A stretch of DNA of 64,000 nt, taken from contig JAZDIP010000014.1 in assembly GCA_043804925.1 (NCBI GenBank), positions 59,975 through 123,974 of the forward strand, written 5' to 3'. The notes under the pieces are model-generated. The model was not told where the DNA came from. It did no database searches and saw only the letters and a list, made by a program, of their open reading frames with translations. The position numbers were made by a program, and so were the translations under genes. The DNA is from ChocPot-Mid sp043804925. GTDB lineage: Bacteria; Bacteroidota; Ignavibacteria; Kapaibacteriales; UBA2268. Below are positions 17,891 through 24,855 of the stretch, in pieces; the stretch's first letter is position 1; the number at the start of each line of letters is the position of its first letter.

Positions 17891-18124
17891 TTGGGAACAA
17901 TAACATTAGATAAATATGTCAGCGACAAGGGAATATTTTTAAATCCTGAGTTGCTTTCTCAGTTTATGAACAATAAAGTTCAGATAACTATTAGAGAAGT
18001 CGAAGCTGATAAAATTGATAGCGAGCTCATGAAATTCGCAGGTGTTTTGAGTAATGAGGAAGCAGAAGAACTCTCAAAATCTGCTGAAGAATGTCGAACC
18101 ATAGAACCTGATTCATGGTTATGA
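17891..18124 (+). CDS. vapB: VapB-like antitoxin
   Basis: This small acidic protein of 77 residues has a C-terminal FAGVLSNEEAEELSKS followed by an EPDSW end, the pattern of antitoxins paired with PIN toxins; such tails wrap the toxin active site. The N-terminal half should bind the promoter DNA, but no named fold is evident. The start is TTG 17891, supported by a strong GGAGG 6 nt upstream. Its stop overlaps the toxin ATG in an ATGA junction, so translation is coupled. The toxin frame is broken, so the antitoxin may now be solitary in function. Confidence 0.7.
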   Translation: MGTITLDKYVSDKGIFLNPELLSQFMNNKVQITIREVEADKIDSELMKFAGVLSNEEAEELSKSAEECRTIEPDSWL

Positions 18125-18503
18125 ATTTCCTTTTCGATACTAATATCATAATAGCATTTATGAAAAATGAAACTGTTGTAGTTGATTATATTTCTAAATG
18201 TAATAACATATTTGTTTCCCCGGTTACTATCGGAGAAATGAGCTATGGAGCTAAAAAATCCTCAAATGCTGATAGGAATATGAATGTCTATAAGGAATTT
18301 TTCAGTTTGTGCAATATATTAACTATTACGGAAAAACTGCCGAAAAATATGGTTATTTAAAATTTGAACTTAAGAATGCCGGAAAACCAATTCCCGAAAA
18401 TGATTTATGGATTGCATCATCAGCTTTGGAAAATTCAATGACTATCGTTACGAGAGATAAGCATTTACTGGGTGTCGACCTTGTTCAGACCATAGAATTA
18501 TAA
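18121..18503 (+). pseudogene. vapC: VapC-like PIN-domain toxin, frameshifted
   Basis: PIN toxins are metal-dependent RNases. The first frame carries FDTNIIIAF (first Asp) and VSPVTIGEMSYGA (Glu) and ends at 18360. The second frame continues with GKPIPENDLWIASSAL and VTRDKHLLG (the remaining acidic residues) to 18503. Joining the frames at the A5 run near 18331-18335 restores one continuous PIN protein of about 127 residues, so a single A has been lost, or the reading was an error, or the frame is recovered by -1 slippage. All four acidic positions survive. It overlaps vapB by an ATGA junction. Confidence 0.75.
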
Positions 18504-18564
18504 TCTAAAAAAATCTTTATATATCGTAGTTTTACGAAAATATAAAATAAATTTTTGTATAGAG

Positions 18565-18584
18565 TGAAACTTTTTCCTGTTTCA
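18565..18584 (+). promoter_or_regulatory. TGAAAC-N8-GTTTCA element upstream of first secreted paralogue
   Basis: Second copy of the element found before vapB, 44 nt ahead of the ATG at 18629. The downstream GTGTTTATACATATAAAGGA is also shared with the copy at 19713. Confidence 0.55.
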
Positions 18585-18628
18585 TGTGTTTATACATATA
18601 AAGGACTGACAATTTTTGGAAAACTGTT

Positions 18629-19531
18629 ATGAAAATGAAATTACTTCTTTTTTTGTTGCTTTTATTAGTGCCTTCGGTGAGATTGCTGATGCAGGAGATT
18701 CCCGATTGTATGTGTCCACCGATGCATATATTAGAAACCGGACATCAAGTTAATATTGATTCGGCAATTGTGATAGATACCTGTGGTATATGGTATCCAT
18801 CTGCAAGTTGTGATTCTGCTTATTGGAATAATATCAGGTCGGAATACCAATTTGAAGCTCAAAAGAGATTGTACTCAAGAGCATATTGGGAAATATTATT
18901 TTTGGTTGATGTAATACCAATACCAGCATCTCATCCAGATTCAGTAATAATTGTTGATTGGACTTCTATAGATACAACTTTTACTGAATTAAGGGAAGCG
19001 TTCGAACAATTAGAGGAAAAGTTTGATGATTTTTATTTGAAAAAATTATATCCATCTTCTGGAGATGGTAAATCGAGTAGAAGGTTTAGATTATATTTTA
19101 CAAATTACGTGAATTTAAAACAAATCGAAAAACACTTCGAGTATATTCCTGATATATTGATTAGTTTTGGCCGTGATATCCCTGTTCCAAATATAATTGA
19201 TTATGATGTTATTACCAATATAAATTATTGTACAATCTCTCCCAATCCCGCAAGCGAATATATTGAAATCACGGTAGGGGAGAACAGCAGACGGCAGACA
19301 GGAGACGGCAGACAGGAATGGGATATCCAAATTTATAATGTTTATGGGGAACAAATGACCAACCTCACCCCAACCCCTTACACACCCCTAATCCCTCTCG
19401 AGAGGGGAATGGAGAGAGGAGCAAGAATTGATATTTCTTCTTTTCCTGATGGAGTATATTTCCTTAAACTCTCCGAAAGTTCTGAACTTTCGGAAAGTTA
19501 CCAAGTCAGGAAATTTGTGCTGATAAAATAA
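18629..19531 (+). CDS. Secreted T9SS-sorted protein, paralogue 1
   Basis: This 300-residue exported protein has a signal peptide (MKMKLLLFLLLLLVPSV) and then IPDCMCPP, a Cys-containing start shared with the next gene. The mature region (CGIWYPSASCDSAYWNNI) has no family I recognise. The C-terminal 80 residues are a T9SS sorting domain (ISPNPASEYIEITV ... DISSFPDGVYFLKL). The sorting domain carries three repeat-derived insertions: a GCAGAC-rich block (19286-19318), a CTCTCGAGAGGGG element (19378-19410) and a palindrome of GAAAGTT type (19470-19502). It is one of a tandem pair with near-identical upstream DNA. Confidence 0.8.
   Translation: MKMKLLLFLLLLLVPSVRLLMQEIPDCMCPPMHILETGHQVNIDSAIVIDTCGIWYPSASCDSAYWNNIRSEYQFEAQKRLYSRAYWEILFLVDVIPIPASHPDSVIIVDWTSIDTTFTELREAFEQLEEKFDDFYLKKLYPSSGDGKSSRRFRLYFTNYVNLKQIEKHFEYIPDILISFGRDIPVPNIIDYDVITNINYCTISPNPASEYIEITVGENSRRQTGDGRQEWDIQIYNVYGEQMTNLTPTPYTPLIPLERGMERGARIDISSFPDGVYFLKLSESSELSESYQVRKFVLIK
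19286..19318 (+). repeat. GCAGAC-rich repeat inside a T9SS domain
   Basis: Two GACGGCAGACAG units are translated in frame within the sorting domain of paralogue 1. Related blocks lie at 2862, 20431, 53521 and 60725. Confidence 0.7.
19378..19410 (+). repeat. CTCTCGAGAGGGG dispersed repeat inside a T9SS domain
   Basis: It runs from TTACACACCCCT to the palindromic CCTCTCGAGAGGGG core and is translated in frame. It matches the inverted copy in the tdh-kbl spacer (11974-12008). Confidence 0.75.
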
Positions 19532-19540
19532 ATTCTTATA

Positions 19541-19690
19541 ATCGCATAACGATAGAATGTTTGTAATAAAGTAAATCGTCATATTGCCGGAATCGCATAG
19601 CGATTCAACTTAAAAATCAAGATTCAATTCCTATGGAATTGGTAGCATTAGTTATCATTCTTGTTATAAACGTTTAATTTCTACGAAATA
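19541..19690. repeat. Array of short palindromes between the paralogues
   Basis: The 245-bp spacer holds several 13-17 bp palindromes with a 3-nt centre: AATCGCATAGCGATT (19591-19605), CAATTCCTATGGAATTG (19625-19641) and ATTTCTACGAAAT (about 19677-19689), with a weaker one near 19542. They are separated by TTGTTATAAA- or TTGTAATAAA-like strings. The layout resembles the array at 59001-59161. Confidence 0.65.
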
Positions 19691-19712
19691 TTTCAATTAT
19701 TTTATATCAAAT

Positions 19713-19732
19713 TGAAACTTTTTCCTGTTTCA
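19713..19732 (+). promoter_or_regulatory. TGAAAC-N8-GTTTCA element upstream of second secreted paralogue
   Basis: Third copy of the element, again 44 nt before the ATG (19777). The shared upstream block is almost identical to that before 18629, so the duplication included its 5' region. Confidence 0.55.
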
Positions 19733-19776
19733 TGTGTTTATACATATAAAGGACTGACAATTTTGGGAAAACTGTT

Positions 19777-20649
19777 ATGAAAATGAAAATACTTCTTTTA
19801 TTGTTGCTTTTATTAGCGACTACAAACAGTCTGATGGTGCTGGAGATACCGGATTGTATGTGTGTGCCATTATCATATCCCTCAACAGGTCACCTTATCA
19901 ATCAGGATTCTTCACTAATAATTGACACTTGTGGAATTTGGTATCCATCAGTAAATTGCGATTCGGTTTATTGGAATAATATTACATCAGAAAATTCTGA
20001 GTTGGCTAAAGGTAGAATATATGCAAAAAAACCATGGTCAATAAGATTTGAAGTTGATGCAATACCATTAGAACCTGCACCATGGGATACTAATCTATAT
20101 GTAACTTGGACAGCAATAGATAGTAGTAATTATCCGGAAATTAGATCTCGTTTTGAATTTATTGAACATGAATTCGGTAGTTATAAATTAAGAAAGGTTT
20201 ATCCAGATAAAGACACTGGAATTGATAGTAGGGAATTTATACTCATATTTGATGACTATACTTGGGTATTAACTTTGACCAATTATTGCAATAACATTCC
20301 TTATACACATGCTGAATTCATAGGATGGCCAAGTGTTCCACAAAGTGATGTCAATGATGATAATGGAAAAAATGTATTTTCAATTTCTCCAAATCCTGCC
20401 AACGAATATATTGAAATCAATGTAGGGGAGAACGGCAGACGGCAGTCAGCAGACGGCAGACAGGAATGGGATATCCAAATTTATAATGTTTATGGTGAGT
20501 GTGTTTTATCCGTAGGGGCGAACGGCAGTTCGCCCGTTCAGAGAATTGATGTTTCTTCTTTTCCTGATGGAATTTATTTCATAAAACTTTCGGAAAGTTC
20601 GGGACTTTCTGAAAGTTACGGGATATATAAATTTGTGGTGATGAAATAA
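19777..20649 (+). CDS. Secreted T9SS-sorted protein, paralogue 2
   Basis: This 290-residue paralogue of the preceding gene has the same signal peptide type (MKMKILLLLLLLLATTNS), the same IPDCMC start and CGIWYPSVNCDSVYWNNI, and then diverged middle sequence. It ends in a T9SS sorting domain (SISPNPANEYIEINV ... DVSSFPDGIYFIKL). It too has three in-frame repeat insertions: a GCAGAC-rich block (20431-20463), a GTAGGGGCGAA palindrome (20512-20539) and a GAAAGTT palindrome (20583-20620). Two of these differ in type from those in paralogue 1, so they were acquired after the duplication. Function unknown. Confidence 0.8.
   Translation: MKMKILLLLLLLLATTNSLMVLEIPDCMCVPLSYPSTGHLINQDSSLIIDTCGIWYPSVNCDSVYWNNITSENSELAKGRIYAKKPWSIRFEVDAIPLEPAPWDTNLYVTWTAIDSSNYPEIRSRFEFIEHEFGSYKLRKVYPDKDTGIDSREFILIFDDYTWVLTLTNYCNNIPYTHAEFIGWPSVPQSDVNDDNGKNVFSISPNPANEYIEINVGENGRRQSADGRQEWDIQIYNVYGECVLSVGANGSSPVQRIDVSSFPDGIYFIKLSESSGLSESYGIYKFVVMK
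20431..20463 (+). repeat. GCAGAC-rich repeat inside a T9SS domain
   Basis: Same family as 19286-19318, at the matching place in the second paralogue. Confidence 0.7.
20512..20539. repeat. GTAGGGGCGAA palindrome inside a T9SS domain
   Basis: A 28-bp element has arms GGGCGAA and TTCGCCC around CGGCAG and opens with GTAG. It is translated as VGANGSSPV in paralogue 2. Confidence 0.7.
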
Positions 20650-20658
20650 CTCATTAAA

Positions 20659-20687
20659 GTACAGACAGGTCTGAGACCTGTCTCTAC
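20659..20687. repeat. GTA...TAC 29-bp palindrome between convergent genes
   Basis: The arms AGACAGGTCT and AGACCTGTCT surround one base, within a GTA...TAC frame of 29 bp. It lies between the stop of paralogue 2 (+) and that of the radical SAM gene (-), so it may act as a two-way terminator. Confidence 0.75.
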
Positions 20688-20689
20688 AA

Positions 20690-21751
20690 TTATCCCCATA
20701 CACCCGAAATTTTCGCACCACAGAATTTGCATTTACCATTCTCGATATTATTTTCGAGATTATAATATCCTTTTCTGGCAATAAGCAGTTTTTTGCATTT
20801 ATGGCAGTAGGTGTTTTGGCTGTCTGTGTCGGGGATATTTCCGACATAGACATATTGCATACCTTCCTCAAGAGCTATTTTTCGGGCTTTTTCGAGTGTC
20901 TCAGCCGGTGTTTGAGGTAAATTTGTCAGCTTGTGCAATGGATGAAATCTTGAAAAATGCAAAGGATATTTGTTCAGTTTATTTTTTGTAAGCCATTTGC
21001 ACATCTGACGAATCATTTTCAAGTCATCCGTCCAGGTCGGAACGATAAGATTTGTGATTTCCAGCCAGACTCCTTCTTCGGCAAGTATCTGCAATGTCCT
21101 TAAAACGGGCTTTAAAGTTCCTCTGTTAAGCTTTTTATATATTTCATCACTGAAACTCTTAAGGTCAATATTTGCGGCATCCAGAACCTTGCACATCTCA
21201 CGTAGGGGCTTTTCTTTGATATATCCGCAGGAAACGAAAACATTTTTTATTCCTTTTGATTTGGCGATTTTTGCAGTATCGTATGTATATTCAAAAAAAG
21301 CCGTTGGTTCTGAGTAAGTATAAGCAATTGATTCGCATTTGTATTTAATTGCAGATTCCACCACTTTTTCAGGCATTAAATCATAGTTACGTGTATCTTC
21401 GGGTTTTGCCTGAGATATTTCCCAGTTCTGGCAATTCAGGCATTGCAAAGTACAACCTGCAGTTGCTATCGAAAAAGCAGAACTTTGTGGCAGAAAATGA
21501 TAAAGTGGCTTTTTTTCGACCGGGTCAACATGAACAGCACAGGGATTACCATAAACAAGAGAATAAAGTTTACCGTCGAAATTCTTTTTAACACGGCAAT
21601 CGCCTACTTTACCGGGATAAATTATACATTCGACAGGGCAGAGGTCGCAAAATGCTGTTTTTCCTTTCGTAAAGTAATGCCGTGCTTCTATACTCCATTT
21701 CCATGGTTTTTCCTGGGTAAAGATTGAATTGGGAAGACCTCCCATACACAA
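20690..21751 (-). CDS. AmmeMemoRadiSam-system radical SAM enzyme
   Basis: This is a radical SAM protein related to pyruvate formate-lyase activating enzyme, of the group that usually travels with MEMO and AMMECR1 proteins; its substrate is not known. The SAM cluster motif is CTLQCLNC (Cys100, 104, 107). Upstream is FCDLCPVEC, downstream IAYTYSEPTAFFEY and SRFHPLHKL, all typical. The C-terminus has two Cys pairs (CHKC and CKFC), a rubredoxin-like knuckle. The frame stays open upstream to 21886 and would encode NSRRKFLQSCLASGC, like a twin-arginine signal, but contains no ATG, GTG or TTG. The genuine 5' end may have been lost where the restriction-modification genes joined. Confidence 0.85.
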   Translation of the reverse strand: MCMGGLPNSIFTQEKPWKWSIEARHYFTKGKTAFCDLCPVECIIYPGKVGDCRVKKNFDGKLYSLVYGNPCAVHVDPVEKKPLYHFLPQSSAFSIATAGCTLQCLNCQNWEISQAKPEDTRNYDLMPEKVVESAIKYKCESIAYTYSEPTAFFEYTYDTAKIAKSKGIKNVFVSCGYIKEKPLREMCKVLDAANIDLKSFSDEIYKKLNRGTLKPVLRTLQILAEEGVWLEITNLIVPTWTDDLKMIRQMCKWLTKNKLNKYPLHFSRFHPLHKLTNLPQTPAETLEKARKIALEEGMQYVYVGNIPDTDSQNTYCHKCKKLLIARKGYYNLENNIENGKCKFCGAKISGVWG

Positions 21752-21870
21752 AACACAACCGGAAGCCAGACAAGATTGAAGAAATTTTCGTCTTGAGTTT
21801 TGCGAAATATTATCTTTGTTTCTTTCAATATTTGACGATGTAACTTGCAGTTTAAATAACCTTAAAAATT

Positions 21871-22902
21871 CTAAATTTGTACAAATTCAAATTCACTTTC
21901 ATTAGAAAACAAATTATTTTCGATTAATTTAATTTTTTCTATTGTTTTATTTATAGCTATTTCCGATTTATCAATACCTATCCATTTACGGTTTAGTAAC
22001 TGAGCTGATTTTAGAGTTGTACCAGAACCACAAAAGCAATCTAGAACAATGCTATCAACATTTGAAGAAGTTTTAATAATTAAATCCAACATTTGTGAAT
22101 TTTTTTCTGTTGGATATAGAGGATATTGTGGGTCTTTAAATTCCCAAATATCCTGATATCTTTTACCTTCTTTTTCATCAAAATATAATTTTTTTCTAGG
22201 ATTACCTGTTGAAGACCATTCGAGTAATCCTTCCTTATCCCATTTTTCTAATGTTTCAATATCTGCTCTCCAATGTCTTCCTTCGGGAGGTGAAATCCCT
22301 TTAAAAAATTTGGAGGAATTACCATTTATAGTTTCTCCAGGAGCGTGAATTGGAACAGTTGTATATCTTCTTCCGTCTTTGTCAATTTTTGGGAATAGTT
22401 TTTCTCTGTCCTTTTCGGAATAAATCTGAAAAGGTTCGTTCCATATCATTTTGTCAGACTTTGAGTAAAATAGAATTAAATCCTTTATATTTCCAAAGCC
22501 TTTTCTCTGAAAATTTTTAGGATTGCATTTTATTCGTGTTATGTCATTCCTAAAATTAATTACACCAAAAATATCATCCATCATGATTTTTACATAATGA
22601 CCAATTTTGTAATCAGTATGAATATATATGGAACCATCTTCGGATAATAAATCTTTGAGAAGTACAATTCTTTCTTTTAAATAATCAATAAAATTATCAC
22701 CTAAAATTTTATCAGAATATGCTACATCACCATTTTTTGACGCACTGATTGTTGATGTTCTATTGCCATTTATTAGAAAACTGTTATTAGTTGCAAAAGG
22801 AGGATCAATATAGATTAAATCTACTTTGCTTCGTAATTTATATTTGTTTAATAATAGTTTTAAACCTGAAATATTTTCTCCATGTATAAGAATATTTTTC
22901 AT
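21871..22902 (-). CDS. Type II DNA methyltransferase, beta class
   Basis: The enzyme methylates an adenine or cytosine amino group in DNA using S-adenosylmethionine and protects against the adjacent nuclease. Catalytic motif IV (IYIDPPFAT) precedes the SAM-binding motif I (VLDCFCGSGTTLKSA), the order of beta-class enzymes; a target-recognition region of about 150 residues lies between them. DPPF suggests N6-adenine. It starts 6 bp after the restriction gene, on the same strand, so the two form an operon with the nuclease first. The recognition sequence cannot be read from the protein. Confidence 0.9.
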   Translation of the reverse strand: MKNILIHGENISGLKLLLNKYKLRSKVDLIYIDPPFATNNSFLINGNRTSTISASKNGDVAYSDKILGDNFIDYLKERIVLLKDLLSEDGSIYIHTDYKIGHYVKIMMDDIFGVINFRNDITRIKCNPKNFQRKGFGNIKDLILFYSKSDKMIWNEPFQIYSEKDREKLFPKIDKDGRRYTTVPIHAPGETINGNSSKFFKGISPPEGRHWRADIETLEKWDKEGLLEWSSTGNPRKKLYFDEKEGKRYQDIWEFKDPQYPLYPTEKNSQMLDLIIKTSSNVDSIVLDCFCGSGTTLKSAQLLNRKWIGIDKSEIAINKTIEKIKLIENNLFSNESEFEFVQI

Positions 22903-22908
22903 AATATT

Positions 22909-23691
22909 TTAAATCTGATATAAAAACTCTCTCAAAACTAATGAACTCATAATGTTGAATTTATTGTGAATTCCAGTAATTGAATTATACATTTTGTTCT
23001 TTCCCTTGATGTACAAGACACCATCTAATATAGCTATTTTAATTACTTTAACATTCTTGGAAGTCAAGAGATTGATAGCATCATTGTATTGTGCATTTTG
23101 ATGCCCACCAAAATCAGTTAAAAACTTTGCTTCACCTATAACATATTTGCCATTAAATCTTCCTACAAAATCTAATCCTTTAGGGTTGTGATAGTTAAAA
23201 TTATCCTTAGCAAAGTTTAATAAATCTTTGTCGCTTGCGTTAAGAATAGCATCTTTTTTATTTTTTTTAAATTCCTCTAAGGTAACAGGAGTTAATCCTA
23301 AAGACTTTTTATTTAACCATTCACGAAACATAGGCCCAATTTGTCTATTAGTCTCCTTAGGTTCGCTACAACTCTTGAAAATTTCATTTATTCCCATTTC
23401 ATATAGACGTCCACATATTCTATTAATAGTTCTTGGGTTTCGATAAATAGCCGTTTTATCTTTCCTAAGGTAAGCTACATAAGAGTCTTTAATTGGAAAT
23501 TTATTTAATTTTAATAGATTAATTATCAATTTTTGGTTATCTTTTTTTTTGAAAGATTTTTCGATTTCCAACCATTTCGAATTATCAAGTTCTCTAATTC
23601 CTTCTGGAATTGTGGGATATACTTGAAATAAATCATCAAGATATGAGCGTTGATTAGCATAATCAATACTTAGTTGAATCCAATTATTCAA
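22909..23691 (-). CDS. Type II restriction endonuclease
   Basis: This 260-residue protein is directly upstream of the methyltransferase. A PD-(D/E)XK-like core is visible in GLDFVGRFNGKYVIGEAKF, where Asp and the Glu-x-Lys match the metal site, followed by the conserved-looking TDFGGHQNAQYNDA. N-terminal and middle regions are mostly helical and charged. It resembles Tsp45I-type restriction enzymes in that block as far as I can recall, but the family is not certain. The gene pair sits between fbp and the radical SAM gene and looks like an acquired module. Confidence 0.75.
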   Translation of the reverse strand: MNNWIQLSIDYANQRSYLDDLFQVYPTIPEGIRELDNSKWLEIEKSFKKKDNQKLIINLLKLNKFPIKDSYVAYLRKDKTAIYRNPRTINRICGRLYEMGINEIFKSCSEPKETNRQIGPMFREWLNKKSLGLTPVTLEEFKKNKKDAILNASDKDLLNFAKDNFNYHNPKGLDFVGRFNGKYVIGEAKFLTDFGGHQNAQYNDAINLLTSKNVKVIKIAILDGVLYIKGKNKMYNSITGIHNKFNIMSSLVLREFLYQI

Positions 23692-23709
23692 ATTTATTTC
23701 CTCAATTAT

Positions 23710-24732
23710 TTAAACTGTTTTTTGATAAAAACTCTTAGCTTCCTCAACATCCTCAGGACTACCAATAAAAATTGGCACTCTCTCATGAATTGATTTTGGA
23801 ACTATATCCATGATTCTTGAATAACCACTGTTTGCTTTTCCGCCTGCGTGTTCGACTATCATAGCCAAAGGATTTGCTTCGTACAGCAAACGGACTTTGC
23901 CATTCAAGTAATTCTTTCCTGCTGGATAAAGATAAATCCCGCCATGATGAATAGTTCTATGGACATCAGCAACTGCGGCGGCAACATATCGGAAGCCATA
24001 AGGATGCTTTTTATCTTCTGTCGGTGTTTTTAGATACTTAACATAATTTTGTACCCATTTATCCCATAAATAAAAATTACCTTCGTTGCAACTATACTCA
24101 GCACCTCGGGATGGTATCCTAAGATGGTCTGTTACCAATAAAAATTCACCAATATCAGGGTCAAGACAAAAAACACTTACTCCGTTTCCTGTAGTATAAA
24201 CAAGAATTGTACTGCTTCCATACAAAGCATATCCTGCGGCAACCTGATTTTTACCGGGTTGAAGAAAGTCTTCTTCGGTGCCGTCAGTTCTTAACTCCGG
24301 ATTTTTCCTTTTATACAAAGAAAAGATGGTTCCTATAGTAATATCAACATCAATATTAGATGAACCGTCAAGAGGGTCAAAAGTCATTACATATTTACCC
24401 TTTTCATAATCATCAGGTATCTTAATAATATCCTCATGTTCTTCTGAAAGCATTGCACATAGTTTTCCGCTTCTTTGCATGGTTTCAATAATCACAGTAT
24501 TGGCAAACTCATCAATTTTTCTTACCTGTTCACCATGAACGTTTCTATATTTAGTCATTCCCAATATATCATTTAATCCTGCTCTGCGAACTTCATGAGA
24601 AATCATCCTCAGAGCAAAATTGAAATCGTGCATAATTGCTGTAAAGTCTCCTGTTGCTTCAGGATGCAAATCTTCCTGTTCACTTATAAACCTGTCAATT
24701 GTAACAAGTTTTGTTCTATCTCTTATGGTCAT
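23710..24732 (-). CDS. fbp: Fructose-1,6-bisphosphatase, class I
   Basis: This enzyme removes the 1-phosphate of fructose-1,6-bisphosphate in gluconeogenesis. The metal-site signature FDPLDGSSNIDVDITIGT is present near residue 117, with LSEEHED upstream supplying further acidic ligands. The sugar-phosphate contact NGKVRLLYEANPLAMIVE is near the C-terminus. The length of 340 is typical. It reads the same way as the flanking genes but has 19 bp to the restriction gene and 123 bp to tamB. Assignment is secure. Confidence 0.96.
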   Translation of the reverse strand: MTIRDRTKLVTIDRFISEQEDLHPEATGDFTAIMHDFNFALRMISHEVRRAGLNDILGMTKYRNVHGEQVRKIDEFANTVIIETMQRSGKLCAMLSEEHEDIIKIPDDYEKGKYVMTFDPLDGSSNIDVDITIGTIFSLYKRKNPELRTDGTEEDFLQPGKNQVAAGYALYGSSTILVYTTGNGVSVFCLDPDIGEFLLVTDHLRIPSRGAEYSCNEGNFYLWDKWVQNYVKYLKTPTEDKKHPYGFRYVAAAVADVHRTIHHGGIYLYPAGKNYLNGKVRLLYEANPLAMIVEHAGGKANSGYSRIMDIVPKSIHERVPIFIGSPEDVEEAKSFYQKTV

Positions 24733-24855
24733 ATATCCTATAAAATTATTATTGTAAATCTTAAACTTACAAAATAAACAATTTTTAGATTTTTCAATAA
24801 TTTTTTAAAATGAATTGTCTGATAACATTTAATCTGTGGAAATTAGAATAATGTT

